A stretch of 64,000 nucleotides of DNA, from assembly GCA_001465935.1 (NCBI GenBank), contig LNKV01000023.1:124001-188000 (forward strand), in the 5' to 3' direction. The notes beneath the pieces were generated by a model. It saw only the letters and a list, made by a program, of their open reading frames with translations, made no database searches and had not been told where the DNA came from. Below, in pieces: positions 46,523 to 58,742 of the stretch. A program made the position numbers and the translations under genes. This DNA comes from Clarireedia homoeocarpa (lineage: Eukaryota > Ascomycota > Leotiomycetes > Helotiales > Rutstroemiaceae). How positions within the stretch are numbered: the first letter of the stretch is position 1; the number at the start of each line of letters is the position of its first letter.

Positions 46523-48035
46523 ATGGGAGGAAACTTCATGTTTTGATTTGTTTGAGATTTCAGATATCCGGAGTTGATGTTTCTGGCCTCCTTCATGGTA
46601 TGGTAGAATTCGACTGAGCAATGTAATATTTGGAACTAGGTCATTCATCGCAATACTGATTTTCCGTCGGTTTTTCACGCACAGAGTATAGATCAAGGAA
46701 AGGACATGGAACTAGAGTTGTACACGGGCAAATACGCAAGAGAATGAGGCTTTGGATGTAGGTGTGGTGTGGCGTTGACTTGTGGTAAATGTGAAGTGAA
46801 GCTGAGTTACAGTGTAAGGTTAATTTCTGCGACGGGAGAACCTTACACACTGTATTCATATTGCCAACCTTTCTTTCCCTTTTCTTTATTCTCCTGTACA
46901 AGTGTTTATCTGAATTAATCTCTCTCACTTGACTTTATCTACTTCACACAGTTATGCTCTACTTCTGCTTCTGCTTCTACTTCTGCTTCTGCTTCTACCT
47001 CTACTACTGCCCTCAACTTGCATTGCAAGAACTTACTGCCAGGCGATTTTCTCACCGCAACAGCGCCGACCCCGAAGCCCTGGCATAGCTTAATGCATCT
47101 CGACGTGCGCTCGAGTTTTTCCGGGGTCGCACAGTACGAAAATGCGGGGACAAGCAGCAGCACATGTTGTGTGACTTTACTACAGCACGATGGGCCGGCC
47201 AGTGGACGAATCGCAACCGGCGTCCTACAGGAAGAGACCATGTTGTCTCGCGACCAGATGAACAGCGCTGCCCCAAGAGGAAATACCTTTTCGATGCCTG
47301 GGAGGTGTGAAAGAGGGTCGATGTGGTGATATTTAATCTATTCCGAAGGCTTACGGTCGACTGCTGAATAAAAGGAACTTGGCTGCCCAATCAGAGAATT
47401 TAGGATGCTGGCCAGTGGATGCCAGAGGATGCCAGAGGATGCCAGATCTTTATAACATCTGGGGCGTAGGCAGCATCGTGTCGGGCCATCTGCTTCTTTC
47501 GGCGTGGATATGCGTTCTGGGCGGGCAAGAGATGCGACAACAGATGCGACAACAGGCAAAAATGTTCTGGGCATTTCCTTGCTCTTTCCCCACAGTACCT
47601 TTTCTTGTGTATGTTGTGGCACTTTGGTCCCCAGTTCTGTGTGGCCAGCCCAGCCAACCAAGGATGGATTCGATTGTGCCCCAGAATCCCCAGAATTCCC
47701 AAGTTTCCCACAGTTTCCCACAGTTCCCAAAGTGTCTGCTTCCTCGTGTCCATCCCTCAGGTGCGTTCTACCCCGCACGCTACTGTATGACAAACCTTGT
47801 CTTGTATTGCCTCCAACCCTATCTCACCCCTGCCTCGTACTAGGTACAGTCACCTGCAGCGCTCAATCTTTAATCCTTTCGTGAAAGTTACTGTAGCTGA
47901 TACTGTGTGACGATTCGTTCGCAAATATCTTCCACTTTCAAGCTCTTTTCATTCACGTCGATATCTGGCACGAATTGTTGCGAACACCGAACATTCTCTG
48001 CATACCTTTCTATATCTCTCTGCACATATTATAAT
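46523..48035. other. 1.5 kb intergenic region with microsatellites
   Basis: It contains a (cttctg)n/(cttcta)n run at about 46965-47007, a 'gatgccaga' triplication at about 47417-47443, a duplicated 'gatgcgacaaca' at 47532-47555, and a (cccagaat/cccacagttt)-type stretch at 47680-47732. Open frames on both strands reach about 150 codons but are low-complexity and have no motifs. No gene is supported. Confidence 0.6.
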
Positions 48036-50142
48036 ATGCTTCTTTATACCAAACGCGCCGCGCCAAAAACTCCCAAGAAAAGATCTAGAGCTGGTAAGAA
48101 TCACCAATGTTTGGTTTGTCACGCAATTGACTTATATTAACTCTGCTAAAAGGCTGTATACACTGGTAAGTCTTCCTCGCTCAACTCCACCATTGGTTCT
48201 GGTCGGATACTAACCCGTGCGTTAGTAAGGAAAAGGTACAACACAAATCACTATCGATACAGTGCAACACAGACATTCTGACAATATCCGCAGAAGAAGA
48301 AGTGCAACGAACAACGCCCACAATGCGATCGATGTACGGAACGAGGTTTGCCATGCGAATACGAGGCCGTGAAGCCACGAAAACGAAGGCGGACATCTAT
48401 GCTTGCATCGACACATTCCTATAATGGCGGATCCGAAACCTACGAGCGCGATCGATGGCCACGGCGATATTCAGAAGGCTTAAGCATAATTACACCAAGA
48501 GGTGCGGAGTTTGTGCCGAATAAATGGGAGGAGATTTCAGAATACCCTTTCTCGCCAGTATCGCAGCAATCGATGTTGAATTGGGACGACAAGTATGAAA
48601 ATGGCGACGATGACGAGGTCGAAGAAATAATACGAGAAGAACAATGGAGCAATCCGCCGTCTGCGGGATCTCTGGTTCGTTCGCGAAGTGCATATCCCGA
48701 TCTGGCAATGATAGCACCTTCACCTACGGCATCTCCTCTACTCGAATTCAGTGCCCCGGCGTACGAAGAGTTTACTGCGAAGAGCAATCGTCGAGTGCTC
48801 GTCGACCATTTCTGCAAAGTTTTATCACATCTCATTGTTTTCAAAGAGGATACAGGAAATCCATTTCGACAACTCATTTTACCGCTCTCCCACGCAAGCT
48901 CGCCAGTCATGAATGCAATATTTGCACTAAGCAGCGCACACATGGAATATCGGGGTGTGGAAAATGAGGAGAAGTCTTTAGACTTTCACAACAAGGCAAT
49001 ACAAGGATTGGCACAGCTCATACAGCAGAACAAACAGGCAAATAGGGAAGAAATCTTAGGGGCAATTATGCTGCTCGTTTATTACGAAGTGGTAATAACA
49101 TCCCCGGATTAATTTTTGTGGCGCATACTGATCATGTGTTAGCTCGTCCAACCCGGAAATTCAAGTATTGTGCATGGGCACCTCAAAGGCGCCATGACCA
49201 TTATGGACACCAAGCCCCAGGAACCTACTCCAACAAGTCTATTTCTTGAGCGGGTAAGCTTTCCGAAAGTCGTTGAAATGCTGTCCTTTTCCCTTTCTCT
49301 AACAGCGCTAGGCCTTCCGATTCTACGATGTGATTGCAGCGCTCTCTTCGGGAACAGCTCCGAACACGAACACACAACCTTCAGCAAGTCCGTTTCAATT
49401 ACCAGTCGCACCTGACACCGGCAATTCGATTTCCCCATTAAATTCGGTTGATACTCTTCTTGGCCTGTCGACAGAATTATGGCCAATCATCCATCGATTG
49501 TCCCACCTCTTATCTTATAAAACTTCTCTCGCTGCTGCTCTAGCGGATGGCCAATTGAGTAAGGCGTGCGTCTTGCGGACCGAACTGGAAACAACATCCC
49601 AGGCTATTGAAACTGCGCTCACGAATTGGAAACCAAATATTCCGGCTAATGAGAATTCTGCTTCTGCAGACGAAAACGAGGATCAAGATGAATCATGGAT
49701 TAAGAATATGATTGCCATCGATGATTCCCGAATGCAAAGTATCCTGAACAACGCCGAAGCTTACCGTCATTCGGCGTTCATATATCTGTACCGCACTATT
49801 CATTCCAATCCGACGTCTCATCCAGTTGTACAAGAGCATACCCGCCTTTCCCTTCAGGCTTGTGCCAACGTGGTTGAGTTAGCAGAGCTTTGTCAAAACG
49901 GTCCCATGTCAGCACTTCTCTGGCCTCTTTTTGTCGCAGCCTGCGAAGCTATCACTAAGGAAGGTAGAGAGATGGCGGAGAAGGCGTTTGTTGGGATAGA
50001 AAAGCGGCAAGGTATGCAGAATATAATGAGGACGTGGGAGGTGGTCCAGGAAGTATGGAAGAGAGCAGATGAAGGTACTTATGAGGAAGGGGATTGGAGG
50101 ACTATTTGTGATGAGCGAGGATGGAAAATTATTTTTGGATAA
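48036..50142 (+). CDS. Zn2Cys6 transcription factor, acr-2-like
   Basis: Six exons (48036-48093, 48153-48165, 48226-48235, 48294-49091, 49143-49253, 49312-50142) join in phase to about 606 residues. The zinc cluster C-IH-C-KEKKKK-C-NEQRPQ-C-DR-C-TERGLP-C (residues 21-48) only appears after splicing. Its first half is spread over micro-exons of 13 and 10 nt. Downstream are a basic RKRR, an acidic disordered stretch, and the regulatory region: YEEFTAKSNRRVLVDHFCKV, NPFRQLILPLS, PVMNAIFALSSAHMEYRG and EILGAIMLLVYYEV...FRFYDVIAALSSG. This is the layout of the Fungal_trans_2 regulators related to acr-2 and ARG81. The start ATG is the last one before the cluster; an upstream in-frame start exists at 47907. 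It is nuclear and its target genes are unknown. Confidence 0.88.
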
Positions 50143-51348
50143 GATCCGAAATGTATATGGCTGTATATGTTGTAGCGGAACATAAGGGAGCTTGGAGAAT
50201 GGTGTTTTGTTGTACATATGATATTGTAAATGAACAGCATTTCTAGTGGCAGTGTTAGTCGACTGATATTGTCTGGCTATCGGAAATACTCTGCATAACA
50301 GCCGTAAGCTTGATGATAAATGAAGACTGGCTAGTATGCATCATCGCTAGCTGACAACTGTTTTCGTATAATAACAACAAACAAGCTTTTTACAAGACAA
50401 ACGAAACAAGAATAGGTTTTCGTAGCATGCACTAGCATCTCCAATGCAATAATGTAATTTTACAAAGTGTCATTGCGATCACAGAATCTTCAGATCTCAA
50501 ACCGTCTTCTCCCAAATGTACGGTACGTCATTCTTTCGCCGGCTGATATCATGCGCCACATGAACTGAGGGGGAAAGTGGCTGGAAAGGGGCAAGGCAAG
50601 ACAAGGTGGGGAGATCATTTGTGGAGCTTCTGCCAACTTTATCTGTTTCTGTTACGATTGCGAATCGAGTGATGGAATTTGCTGTCGTTTTCGGAGAGTC
50701 AAGTGACGATCTTTTGCTTGCTCTCGATCCCCCAATTGTAGGGAACGCGTGCGGGGTCTTACGAGGTAAAGATGGGCTGGAAAGGGGCTGGAAAATGGAA
50801 GTGGAGTGGATGACGGGCTCAGAGTTGGCAGTAGCGGGCAGTAGCGTAATGGCTTTCCAGATTTCGATGCTATGAATCCTCAAACGACTGTTTGTGGCCA
50901 ATGCGCCGTGCAAAGACATCATTCATGCGCTGGGTTCTTGCTCTTGCTCTTGCTCTTGCTTCTCACTGGCTGGAGGGATACGGAGTACGGCATGAAAGCA
51001 TGAAACCTGGAGAATGGAGCAGGAACATAGCAAGCTACAAAGTAAGTAGCTGGCAATTGGTAGCGGAAAAGACATCATATGAGGCTGACGACATCGCCCG
51101 ATGGTTAGTAAACCCCCCATTGACCTTGGTTTTCTCAGTTGGAGGTAGGTCTTGGCGTAAATTGGTCCTACTTTGCTGTAAACCTACGACTACATATATT
51201 CTTGCTCTCTCCATCCTTTCTTGGCCTCATCAAGATACCCTTTCGATACCATTCTAACCAATCAATAATCAATCAATCAGCAACCAAAAACACACAAAAA
51301 CACACAAACTTACCATCAGCCAACAACCAACCAGACAAACTCGCAATC
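50143..51348. other. 1.2 kb intergenic region
   Basis: No gene is supported. It contains a (cttgct)n run at 50937-50961. The final 150 bases are rich in 'caatcaatcaatcag' and 'aaaaacacac' repeats, typical of the leader of a highly expressed fungal gene, and directly precede the repeat protein. Confidence 0.55.
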
Positions 51349-53825
51349 ATGGATAAGATCAAGGCTATTCTGTATGTACAGGCCATCTCAAAAACCGTCC
51401 AGACTCAGCTCAGCTAACATCACACAGCCACGGCACCAGTCCCGAGGAAGAAAGAGAGAAGAAAGAAGAGAAGAAAGAGGAGAAGAGGCTAGAAAAAGAA
51501 GAGAAAAAGTTAGAGAAGGAAGGCCACCATTCTGGCGAAGCCAGTCATCTCGGAAGCTCTACCCATCACAACACCACCACCACCCACCCACCAAACATCA
51601 ACCCAACCCCCAAAGGAGTCGCTGGCACGGCTGGAGGATTAGGTCACAACACTATGAAAACCGACTACAACAGCACACCCACCGACGGAAATCTCACAAC
51701 CCATGATCGCCATGCCGAAAGAGAAGCAAATATCGGTGCAGGTGGTGTTGATGTTCCATACCGATCTAAAGATTCGGAACACACTCATGCTTCTGGTCTG
51801 AGTGGTGTGGGAAATGGTTCGAATATCACTGGACCAACTACCCAAGTTCATGGAATTAATTCCGCGACTGGTACTAGTGAAGCTGGCCTTGCGTCGCAGC
51901 AGGCGAGAGATCCGCTTTCGTCGCATACAGTTGGTGGTACGGATAGTCATCATGGTAGAGATGCGGCGTTGGGAGCCGGTGCGGCCGTTGGTGCGGCGGA
52001 AATGGCTCATCATTCGCATGGTCAACATCGTAGCCCAAATGACAACGCAGGGTTAGGAAGTGGCATCAGCGGAACACATGATACCCATCATGGTAGAGAT
52101 GCAGCTCTCGGAAGCGGTGCTGCAGTTGGTGCTGCGGGACTTGCTCATCATGAGCACGGTCAGCATCATAATACTCATGATAGTCATAGACTAGGAAGCG
52201 GAGTGGGAGGACCGCACACCACCACAACAGCCAATCTCCTCGACCCAAAGGTCAACCCCAACGGCCCCACCGAATCCGCGCACAAACACCACGGCCATTC
52301 CGGCCGTGTTGAGGGCGGAGGCGCAGAAGAAGCCGACGGTGACCACGGTGGTTTGGGTACGTCTGCTGGTACCCTCGGAAAGCGCGAGTTCGAAGCCGGT
52401 CACACCGTTACCACAACCGCGGGACCACATTCCTCAAACCTTGCTAACAAAGCCGATCCAAGAGTTGATAGCGATCTCTCTAAATCCCAAGGCCATCATT
52501 ATGGACGGGACGCTGCTGTTGCAGGTGGACTAGGTGCAGCTGGAGCTGCGGCCTATGGAGCTGGTCATCACGATAACACGACTACTGCTGGGCCTCACTC
52601 TTCGAATCTGGCGAACAAGGCAGATCCCAGAGTTGATAATGATCTTTCGAGAAATCAAGATCATCATTATGGACGTGATGCCGCACTTGCGGGTGGAGCT
52701 GGCGCTGCTGGCCTGGGAGCTCACCAGGCAGGACATTCTACACACCACGATCCAAATACCCTTTCCTCGGGTACCACTGGATACGGAAATACCACAGCGG
52801 GTCCGCACTCCTCGAATCTAGCCAACAAAGCCGACCCAAGAGTCGATAGCGATAACTCCCACGCTCAATCCCATCACTACGGACGTGACGCAGCTGTTGC
52901 GGGCGGAGTTGGCGCAGCTGGATATGAAGCTAATAAACACCTCGGCCACAACAATCCAAACACAACACACACTACCCACGACCCCACTACAACCACCACC
53001 ACCACTACATCTGGTCCTCACTCCTCAAACCTCGCCAATAAAGCCGATCCCCGCGTCGACAGCGATAACTCCCACTCTCAATCCCACCACCTCGGTCGCG
53101 ATGCAGCTGTTGCGGGTGGAGTTGGTGCAGCGGGATATGAAGCTAATAAACATCTTGGCCATGACAACACCACTCACAACACTCACGGAACACATGACAC
53201 ACATCTAAACAAAACCCCACTCGACCAGAAACCGCCAGGAAAAGATCTCGGTGACCATCTCCACGGCGTAGAGCGCAACCGCGGTGTACCTGGCGAGACC
53301 GGGTTTCCTCATTCCGAGGGTGCGGGACATCATCACGGAAGCACCTCATCTGCAGCAACGACTGGGCTCGCTCACGGAAGAGATCCCGCGGTTGGAACGG
53401 GAGTGCCGGGTGCGCCGAGGGGGAATGTGCTGAAGGGTGAGCATGAGCATGAGCATGCGCATGGAGCCGTTGGGCAGGGTGTACATAATGGGGGCGTGAA
53501 CGGGCCGGAACATATCTTCACAGCGCCGGTTATGAATGATCCAAAGGCAAACCACGATCTGATTGGTGCTGGGGGAGAGCATGGTCATGGGGCTGGACAC
53601 AATACAAGTGGAGTAGGAAATCACGGTGTGGGACATACCACCGGACATCATCATGAGCATGGTGCTGGACAGACGACCTCGACGGCGACGGGAGGGCTAG
53701 GTTCAGCTTCGGGACATACAGCAGAGTCGCAGGCTTATGGGGCGGGAACCACGGGGAGTCATGTTCCTGGGACGACGGGAACGGGGGTTGCGCATGCACA
53801 TGGACATGGGGATCGGGTTTTGTAG
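51349..53825 (+). CDS. Repeat-rich, hydrophilin-like disordered protein
   Basis: A 23 nt first exon (51349-51371, MDKIKAI plus the first two bases of the next codon) joins in phase to 51428-53825, giving 806 residues. After a Lys/Glu-rich coiled segment (EEEREKKEEKKEEKRLEKEE), the protein is a Gly/His/Ala/Thr/Asp-rich array with almost no bulky hydrophobics and no Cys. Two kinds of repeat alternate. One is HHGRDAALGAGAAVGAA (later HHYGRDAAVAGGVGAAGYEA), six copies. The other is GPHSSNLANKADPRVD, four copies, at about residues 340, 396, 465 and 535. The tail is rich in His-Gly (GHHHEHGAG). No signal peptide or membrane helix is present. Similar repeat proteins occur in other ascomycetes without assigned function. 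A stress-protective, LEA/hydrophilin-like cytosolic role is inferred from composition only. The ala-gly segments could form short amphipathic helices. Confidence 0.85.
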
Positions 53826-54639
53826 GGTGCAGGTGTACGTCGGTAGCGGATTGATATTCTTGATATTATTTGGGGAGTTTTATTAGGTTATGCTATGCTA
53901 TGCTATGCTATGCTATGCTATGCTATGCTATGATGGGATGGGCATGAAATGGAATGAAATGGAATGGAATTCAATGAAACTCAATAATAGAACACAAATG
54001 AATATTCCCAATATGATAACTATACTTAACTAACTTATGAATCCCGAATCCCGAATCATAAATCCAGACAAACTTAACTTAACTGTACTACAAGCAAGCA
54101 CATTTATATTGACTTCAACTTTGTATATATGTAATTATTCAGTACTGTAAGTTAATCCTAGTATCTACAATAAACGATCTATACTTATTCTATGAAGTGT
54201 GTATATATAATTCAATCAAACTAGTTAATTCTGCAATCGAATTGAAATGGATATAATAGAGTGAGTATAAGTATAGTATAACATAACATAATATAATATA
54301 GTATAGGAAAATAAATGCTTTTAGCCTTACTAGTCTGATCTGGTCTGGTCTAACTTAGCTAGATAGATTTAACTTGTGTTTATTTCTCTTTATCTTTATT
54401 GTAGGAAATAGGAGGGGGAAAAATAGAGGGTTGAGGAAATTGATTTGATTTGATTTAATATGAATGTGTTTTTGAGTTGCTCGAGTTGATTTATTTATTA
54501 TACATATATACTCAGATAGATTATATACTGTTAACTTATATCCTAGAATGTTCTCCTCTTGGTAATAATATTCCTCCCCTTTACTCTTTCTTCTCACTGC
54601 TGTCCTCTCCTCACTACCCCTCCCTCCCATCTCCTAAAA
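53826..54639. other. AT-rich intergenic region with microsatellites
   Basis: Directly after the repeat-protein gene lies (tatgc)n, about nine units, at 53889-53932. Then come (aatgg)n at about 53948-53969, a 'cccgaatc' duplication near 54044-54057, and (ataat)n near 54280-54303. No coding potential. Confidence 0.7.
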
Positions 54640-55643
54640 TCATACCCCCTTCCCCACAGCCCACTCCACCAACGCCCCCATCCTCTCCACGCACTCCCCC
54701 CGTCTCGGAACCTCATGCCCCCCCTCAAACTCCCACACCCTCCTCTCCTCCTCCCTGCACAATCCCACCAAACACCTCCCCGCCAGTCTCCGCGGATCTT
54801 TCGTCCCGAGTATATGAACTGTTTTGATCCCTATCTTCTTCTCATCTGGGATCACCACACCGTAGTCTTCTCCTTCTCCATTCTTGATCACAGAGCCTGC
54901 CGCACGGGCGCTTTCGCCCCAGTAATCGATGCTTACGGGCTCGGCTTCGGGGTTGGTGTACGCCACGGTCTCGAATTTGCGCGCGGTGTTGGTGAGTTCG
55001 GTGCGTGAGCGGGAGTCGAGTGAGTATGCTTGAGCGGGGACCGCGATGCCGAGGGAGTGGTGGAGGAAAGAGAGGGAGGGCCCGCCGCAGATGAAGATTG
55101 CGAATTTGAAGGGGGCGGGTTGGGGAGGGGTTTGGTGGGAGAGGGAGAGGAGGTAGGTGGAGAGGAGGGTGCAGCCTTGGGAGAAGGCGATAACGCCGTC
55201 GTAGGGGGAGTGAAGGGAGAGGTAGTTGCTGAGGTTGCGGAGGGCTGACTGGATGGGGTCTGAGGAGGAGTGGGAGTCGGGGAAATGGGAGAGGTAGGGT
55301 CCGTCGGGGAAGAAGGGCGTTATGCCCGGGGCGGGGGCGGTAGGGTATGCTCCGGGAAGGAAGTCGTAGGTATGTGGTTGAGAGGAGGGGGGTAGTGATG
55401 AGGCGAGGTGGGTGCGCAGGGAGGCTATGGGGAGAGGGTTGTTAGTTTGTGTATTGAGAGACGGCGCAAGAAGCTGGGTGGTTGAGCAATTGGCTCAATA
55501 GCTTGAATTGAGAATGTGCTGATATAGAGAATGGAGAAGCAAGTGAAGAAGGAAAAAGGGATATAGAGATAGTCAAACTCACCAGTCTGTATCCTAAAAA
55601 TCTCAGGACTAGTCCCCATCCCATGAAGACATAAAAAGCGCAT
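54640..55643 (-). CDS. FSH1-family serine hydrolase
   Basis: Exons 55643-55583 and 55424-54640 join in phase (158 bp intron) to 281 residues. The N-terminus MRFLCLHGMGTSPEIFRIQT is the first beta-strand and oxyanion loop of the FSH family. DFLPGAYPTAPAPGI follows. The nucleophile elbow AFSQGC carries Ser near 102. GTKDP gives the acid (Asp about 230), and GGHEVPR gives the His (about 257). This is a complete Ser-Asp-His triad in the expected order and length for PF03959. These alpha/beta hydrolases act on esters or thioesters. Some fungal members belong to metabolite clusters, but no cluster genes adjoin this one. The substrate is unknown. Confidence 0.9.
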
Positions 55644-56761
55644 CTTTCCCAATAACTTTTATCTTCGCAGAAATGAAGATTCAATCATTCATTCTTGAGC
55701 CCCTTTTATTTCCATTTCATTTGTACGTTCATGCTACGCCGCATCATAGTTTTTTTTTATTTCCTCGTAAGCCAACTGCCGCGGCCGGGAACCGGAGGTC
55801 GGGAGTTGATTGAAATGGATATTCCCCGATCGGATTGGAAGTTCGTAAACTGTATGCGTATGGTGTGAGATCCATTTTCGGTTGGTGATACAGGATGAGT
55901 CGTCGATTTGAGATGAGAGAGCAATTTGGATCGTATGTTTTGATCGTTTTTGGAACGTCACTTGTAAGATGAGATTGCGGTGGATTGCATCGGGACGGAT
56001 GTCTGTGCTTTTGTGAACCCCGCGGTGTCTGTAGCTCGCGAAGAAGACGGTTTTTGTACGCCAGAGTAGTCCATAATGTATATATATATATATATATAAT
56101 ATAAATTTCAGTTGTATTGAGCCATTCCCAAAAGCCTCTCATATTCTGTAAATCTAGACTTTACTTTTATGTAAATTACAGTATATACACAATACACACG
56201 ACTCTTTCGCAGGTTTCCACTCTGCTCGGTAGATAAAACAACACCTTCAACGCCTTCTCTCCTCAGTCAAGGCTTCATCTCAAACCTAAAGTCTTCTCCA
56301 TTGTTATCGGCCACCGAAGTTACTTAATATCGGAACGTTTTCTCGTTCCACAATTTTCTGGGCGGAGAAGCGCAATATACATAGAAAGAGCGATCTCCGG
56401 AGTAAGAAAAAGCTATATGCTGCTACTGGCATGAGTAATACAAATACAAGCTTTTCACTGCAGCGAACCGGAGCCACGGAGTAGGTGATATGAGATAATG
56501 GTTTCAGACCACAACCAAGTACAAGTACAGTGATGCATAGGATTGAGTGAAAAGGATAGATACTTACCGGTTGATGACGTATGAACGAACATTGGTATTG
56601 GTGTTTACTCGATTGAACTACAGTACTAGACCACTTATACACTATTGTTATTATGCTCAAACGCTATACCCATGCGTGGTTATTACATTTTCTCATTGAC
56701 ATCTGACTCTCCTACCATATTCCAAATATCGTTCATTCACCCTCATCATCAAAGCAATCCC
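55644..56761. other. Intergenic region
   Basis: The only notable element is (ta)n at 56079-56098. No coding support. Confidence 0.5.
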
Positions 56762-58742
56762 TCAATATCCACCATAACCCGCTTCTTCCGCCTTACTTCC
56801 GCCATCCAGTGGTCCCATTACCTGTCCACCTCCAGCACCCGGCGCAATGCCAATCCCTGAACCCCCCGAATTCCTAGCAATGAACACTTCTCTCGGTCTA
56901 GTCTTCCCCTTCGTTCCCTGAAAATTCTTCATACTCGCCTCCCTCAACTCCGCATTACTCAATCCACTTCTCGGTCTCGACCCCGATTCTTTACTCCTCG
57001 GTCTCGATTCCCTCAAATGACCTTCCGCTTCTCCCTCGCCTTCTCCAATGAAACTTCCTGTTTCTTCTTCCACTCCCGCTAATCTTCCTCCAATAGCCCT
57101 CTCTAGCGTATTTGTCCCTTCTCCAGATGAACTCACTGTCAATAGTGTATTACGTGATATCTTATTCATTTTACCCTTCCAACTACCCAATCCTAGGACC
57201 TTCCATGCTTTTGAGAGGCCAAATTTTAAGTCTCCATCGTCGCCTGCATCGAGTTCGATCGCATCGACCAATGGGCTAGATGAAGTACCGCTTACATCGC
57301 TAGCATCACTCCAGTTGCGTCCATGTTGACTTGGTCGACGGATGGGAGATACGGGGCCATCATGGGCATGGCGGAGATTCTGAGGTCGGTAATGAGGTGG
57401 AATATTGAAGCAATCTTGGGCGGTTTGGCGAGGAGGTGTGCGTTCAACGGAAGGGTTGCGACCAGACGATGCTTGAGAGTAAGCGGAATCGGAGGCTGGT
57501 ACAGCCTGGTAACCACGGGTTGGATTCGTAGTACGAACTTGACCTTGTTGGCCTGAGGAAATTTCGCCGTAAGGTGAATAGGGTGAGAATGGAGTGGTGA
57601 ACATTGGTGGTGAGACGGCTTCCATTCCTTCGGCTTCTTTAGAATAGGGATGGGAATTATTGCGGACGCTAGGAGATCTTTCGGATCCGATGATTTGGTA
57701 GGAATCGATGGATAGAGGTGACGTACCCGCTGGACCCTGAGGCTGAGAAGGTGTAGATGCAGATCTGCTTCGTACTTTCTTCTCTTCGATCGCTGCTACC
57801 TTCTGGATACGACGAAGAATCCAGAAGGCTGCTATAATAACGACCAAGAGGATAAACCCGGCACCGCCTATTATTCCACCAATTTGTGCTTTCGTGAGGC
57901 CGCTGCTGGTAGATGAGCTACTGCTTACAACGGAGGCTTTCGTCTTCGCTATTACAGTCGGTGTGGGTGTGATTTTGGGAACAGCAGAAGCTTTTGATGT
58001 ATTTGCCGCAACTGATGGAGAAGCGGGGGTAGATGCTGTTACCAACGTGGAAGTTATGGTCTGCATTTGCGAGTCGCTTGTAGTAGTCAATGTCTCTGTC
58101 AGAGTGAAGGTTGTGACTGCTGTTGAATAACAATTATTCAGTCCGCAGCCCATTCCATTTTGACAGCATCCATAATTCAAAGACGCCGGGCATAAATATG
58201 AATTTACTCCACATGTCTGGCTGAAAGACACACCAGGTGATGCCTTGCAACCATCAGTCGCACAAAAATAACCATTTGGACAGCATCCGCCTATCTCACT
58301 GTTAACATTTGCATGTATCCATTCTCATGAGCTTCAACATACCTCCTTCAGCTATCCCGCAAGCTGTATATCCCGCTATACCGCAAGCCGAAGCCGTAGC
58401 TGTGGTTGTTAGATAGCAACTACTTTTCCCACAGGATCGATCGTTTGGGCAGCAACCTCCATCCAGAGATTTGGGACATAATTGATAATCGCTTGGGCAT
58501 TCCGAAGCATCGCGTTTCTGTCCCTGAATAGCCTCGTGTATCTTATCCCAATGAGTAGAACCTAGTTTCCTTCGTTTCAATGCTGGATGTGACTCTTTGG
58601 GAAATTTAGTCGTCACCATCATTGCGGTGGTGGTGGGTTTGAGGTAGGAATCGCTGTCACCAGCTCGATTGACGATTATGTCGACCCATATTTTTAAATC
58701 CTCTACGGGCTGACCCGTAAGCTCCTTCTGGATGTTCGCCAT
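56762..58742 (-). CDS. Cysteine-rich single-pass membrane protein
   Basis: Exons 58742-58343 and 58290-56762 join in phase to about 642 residues. Three Cys-rich units follow one another: SECPSDYQLCPKSLDGGCCP...CGKSSCY, a short CGIAGYTACGIAEGGGCCPNGYFCATDGC, and CGVNSYLCPASLNYGCCQNGMGCGLNNCY. Next are a Ser/Thr-rich stalk, a membrane helix IGGIIGGAGFILLVVIIAAF followed by WILRR, and a long disordered cytosolic tail. Such GCCP-type ectodomain receptors are common in filamentous ascomycetes and resemble wall sensors in layout. An ectodomain needs a signal peptide, but none is visible at ATG 58742 (MANIQKELTG), so the true 5' exon is probably missing. Function unknown; a surface-sensing role is inferred. 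Confidence 0.75.

Noticed and set aside
47338..47884. Several overlapping frames of 110-155 codons on both strands
   Set aside because: Low-complexity sequence made of short tandem repeats, no splice partners, no motifs, mutually overlapping on both strands.
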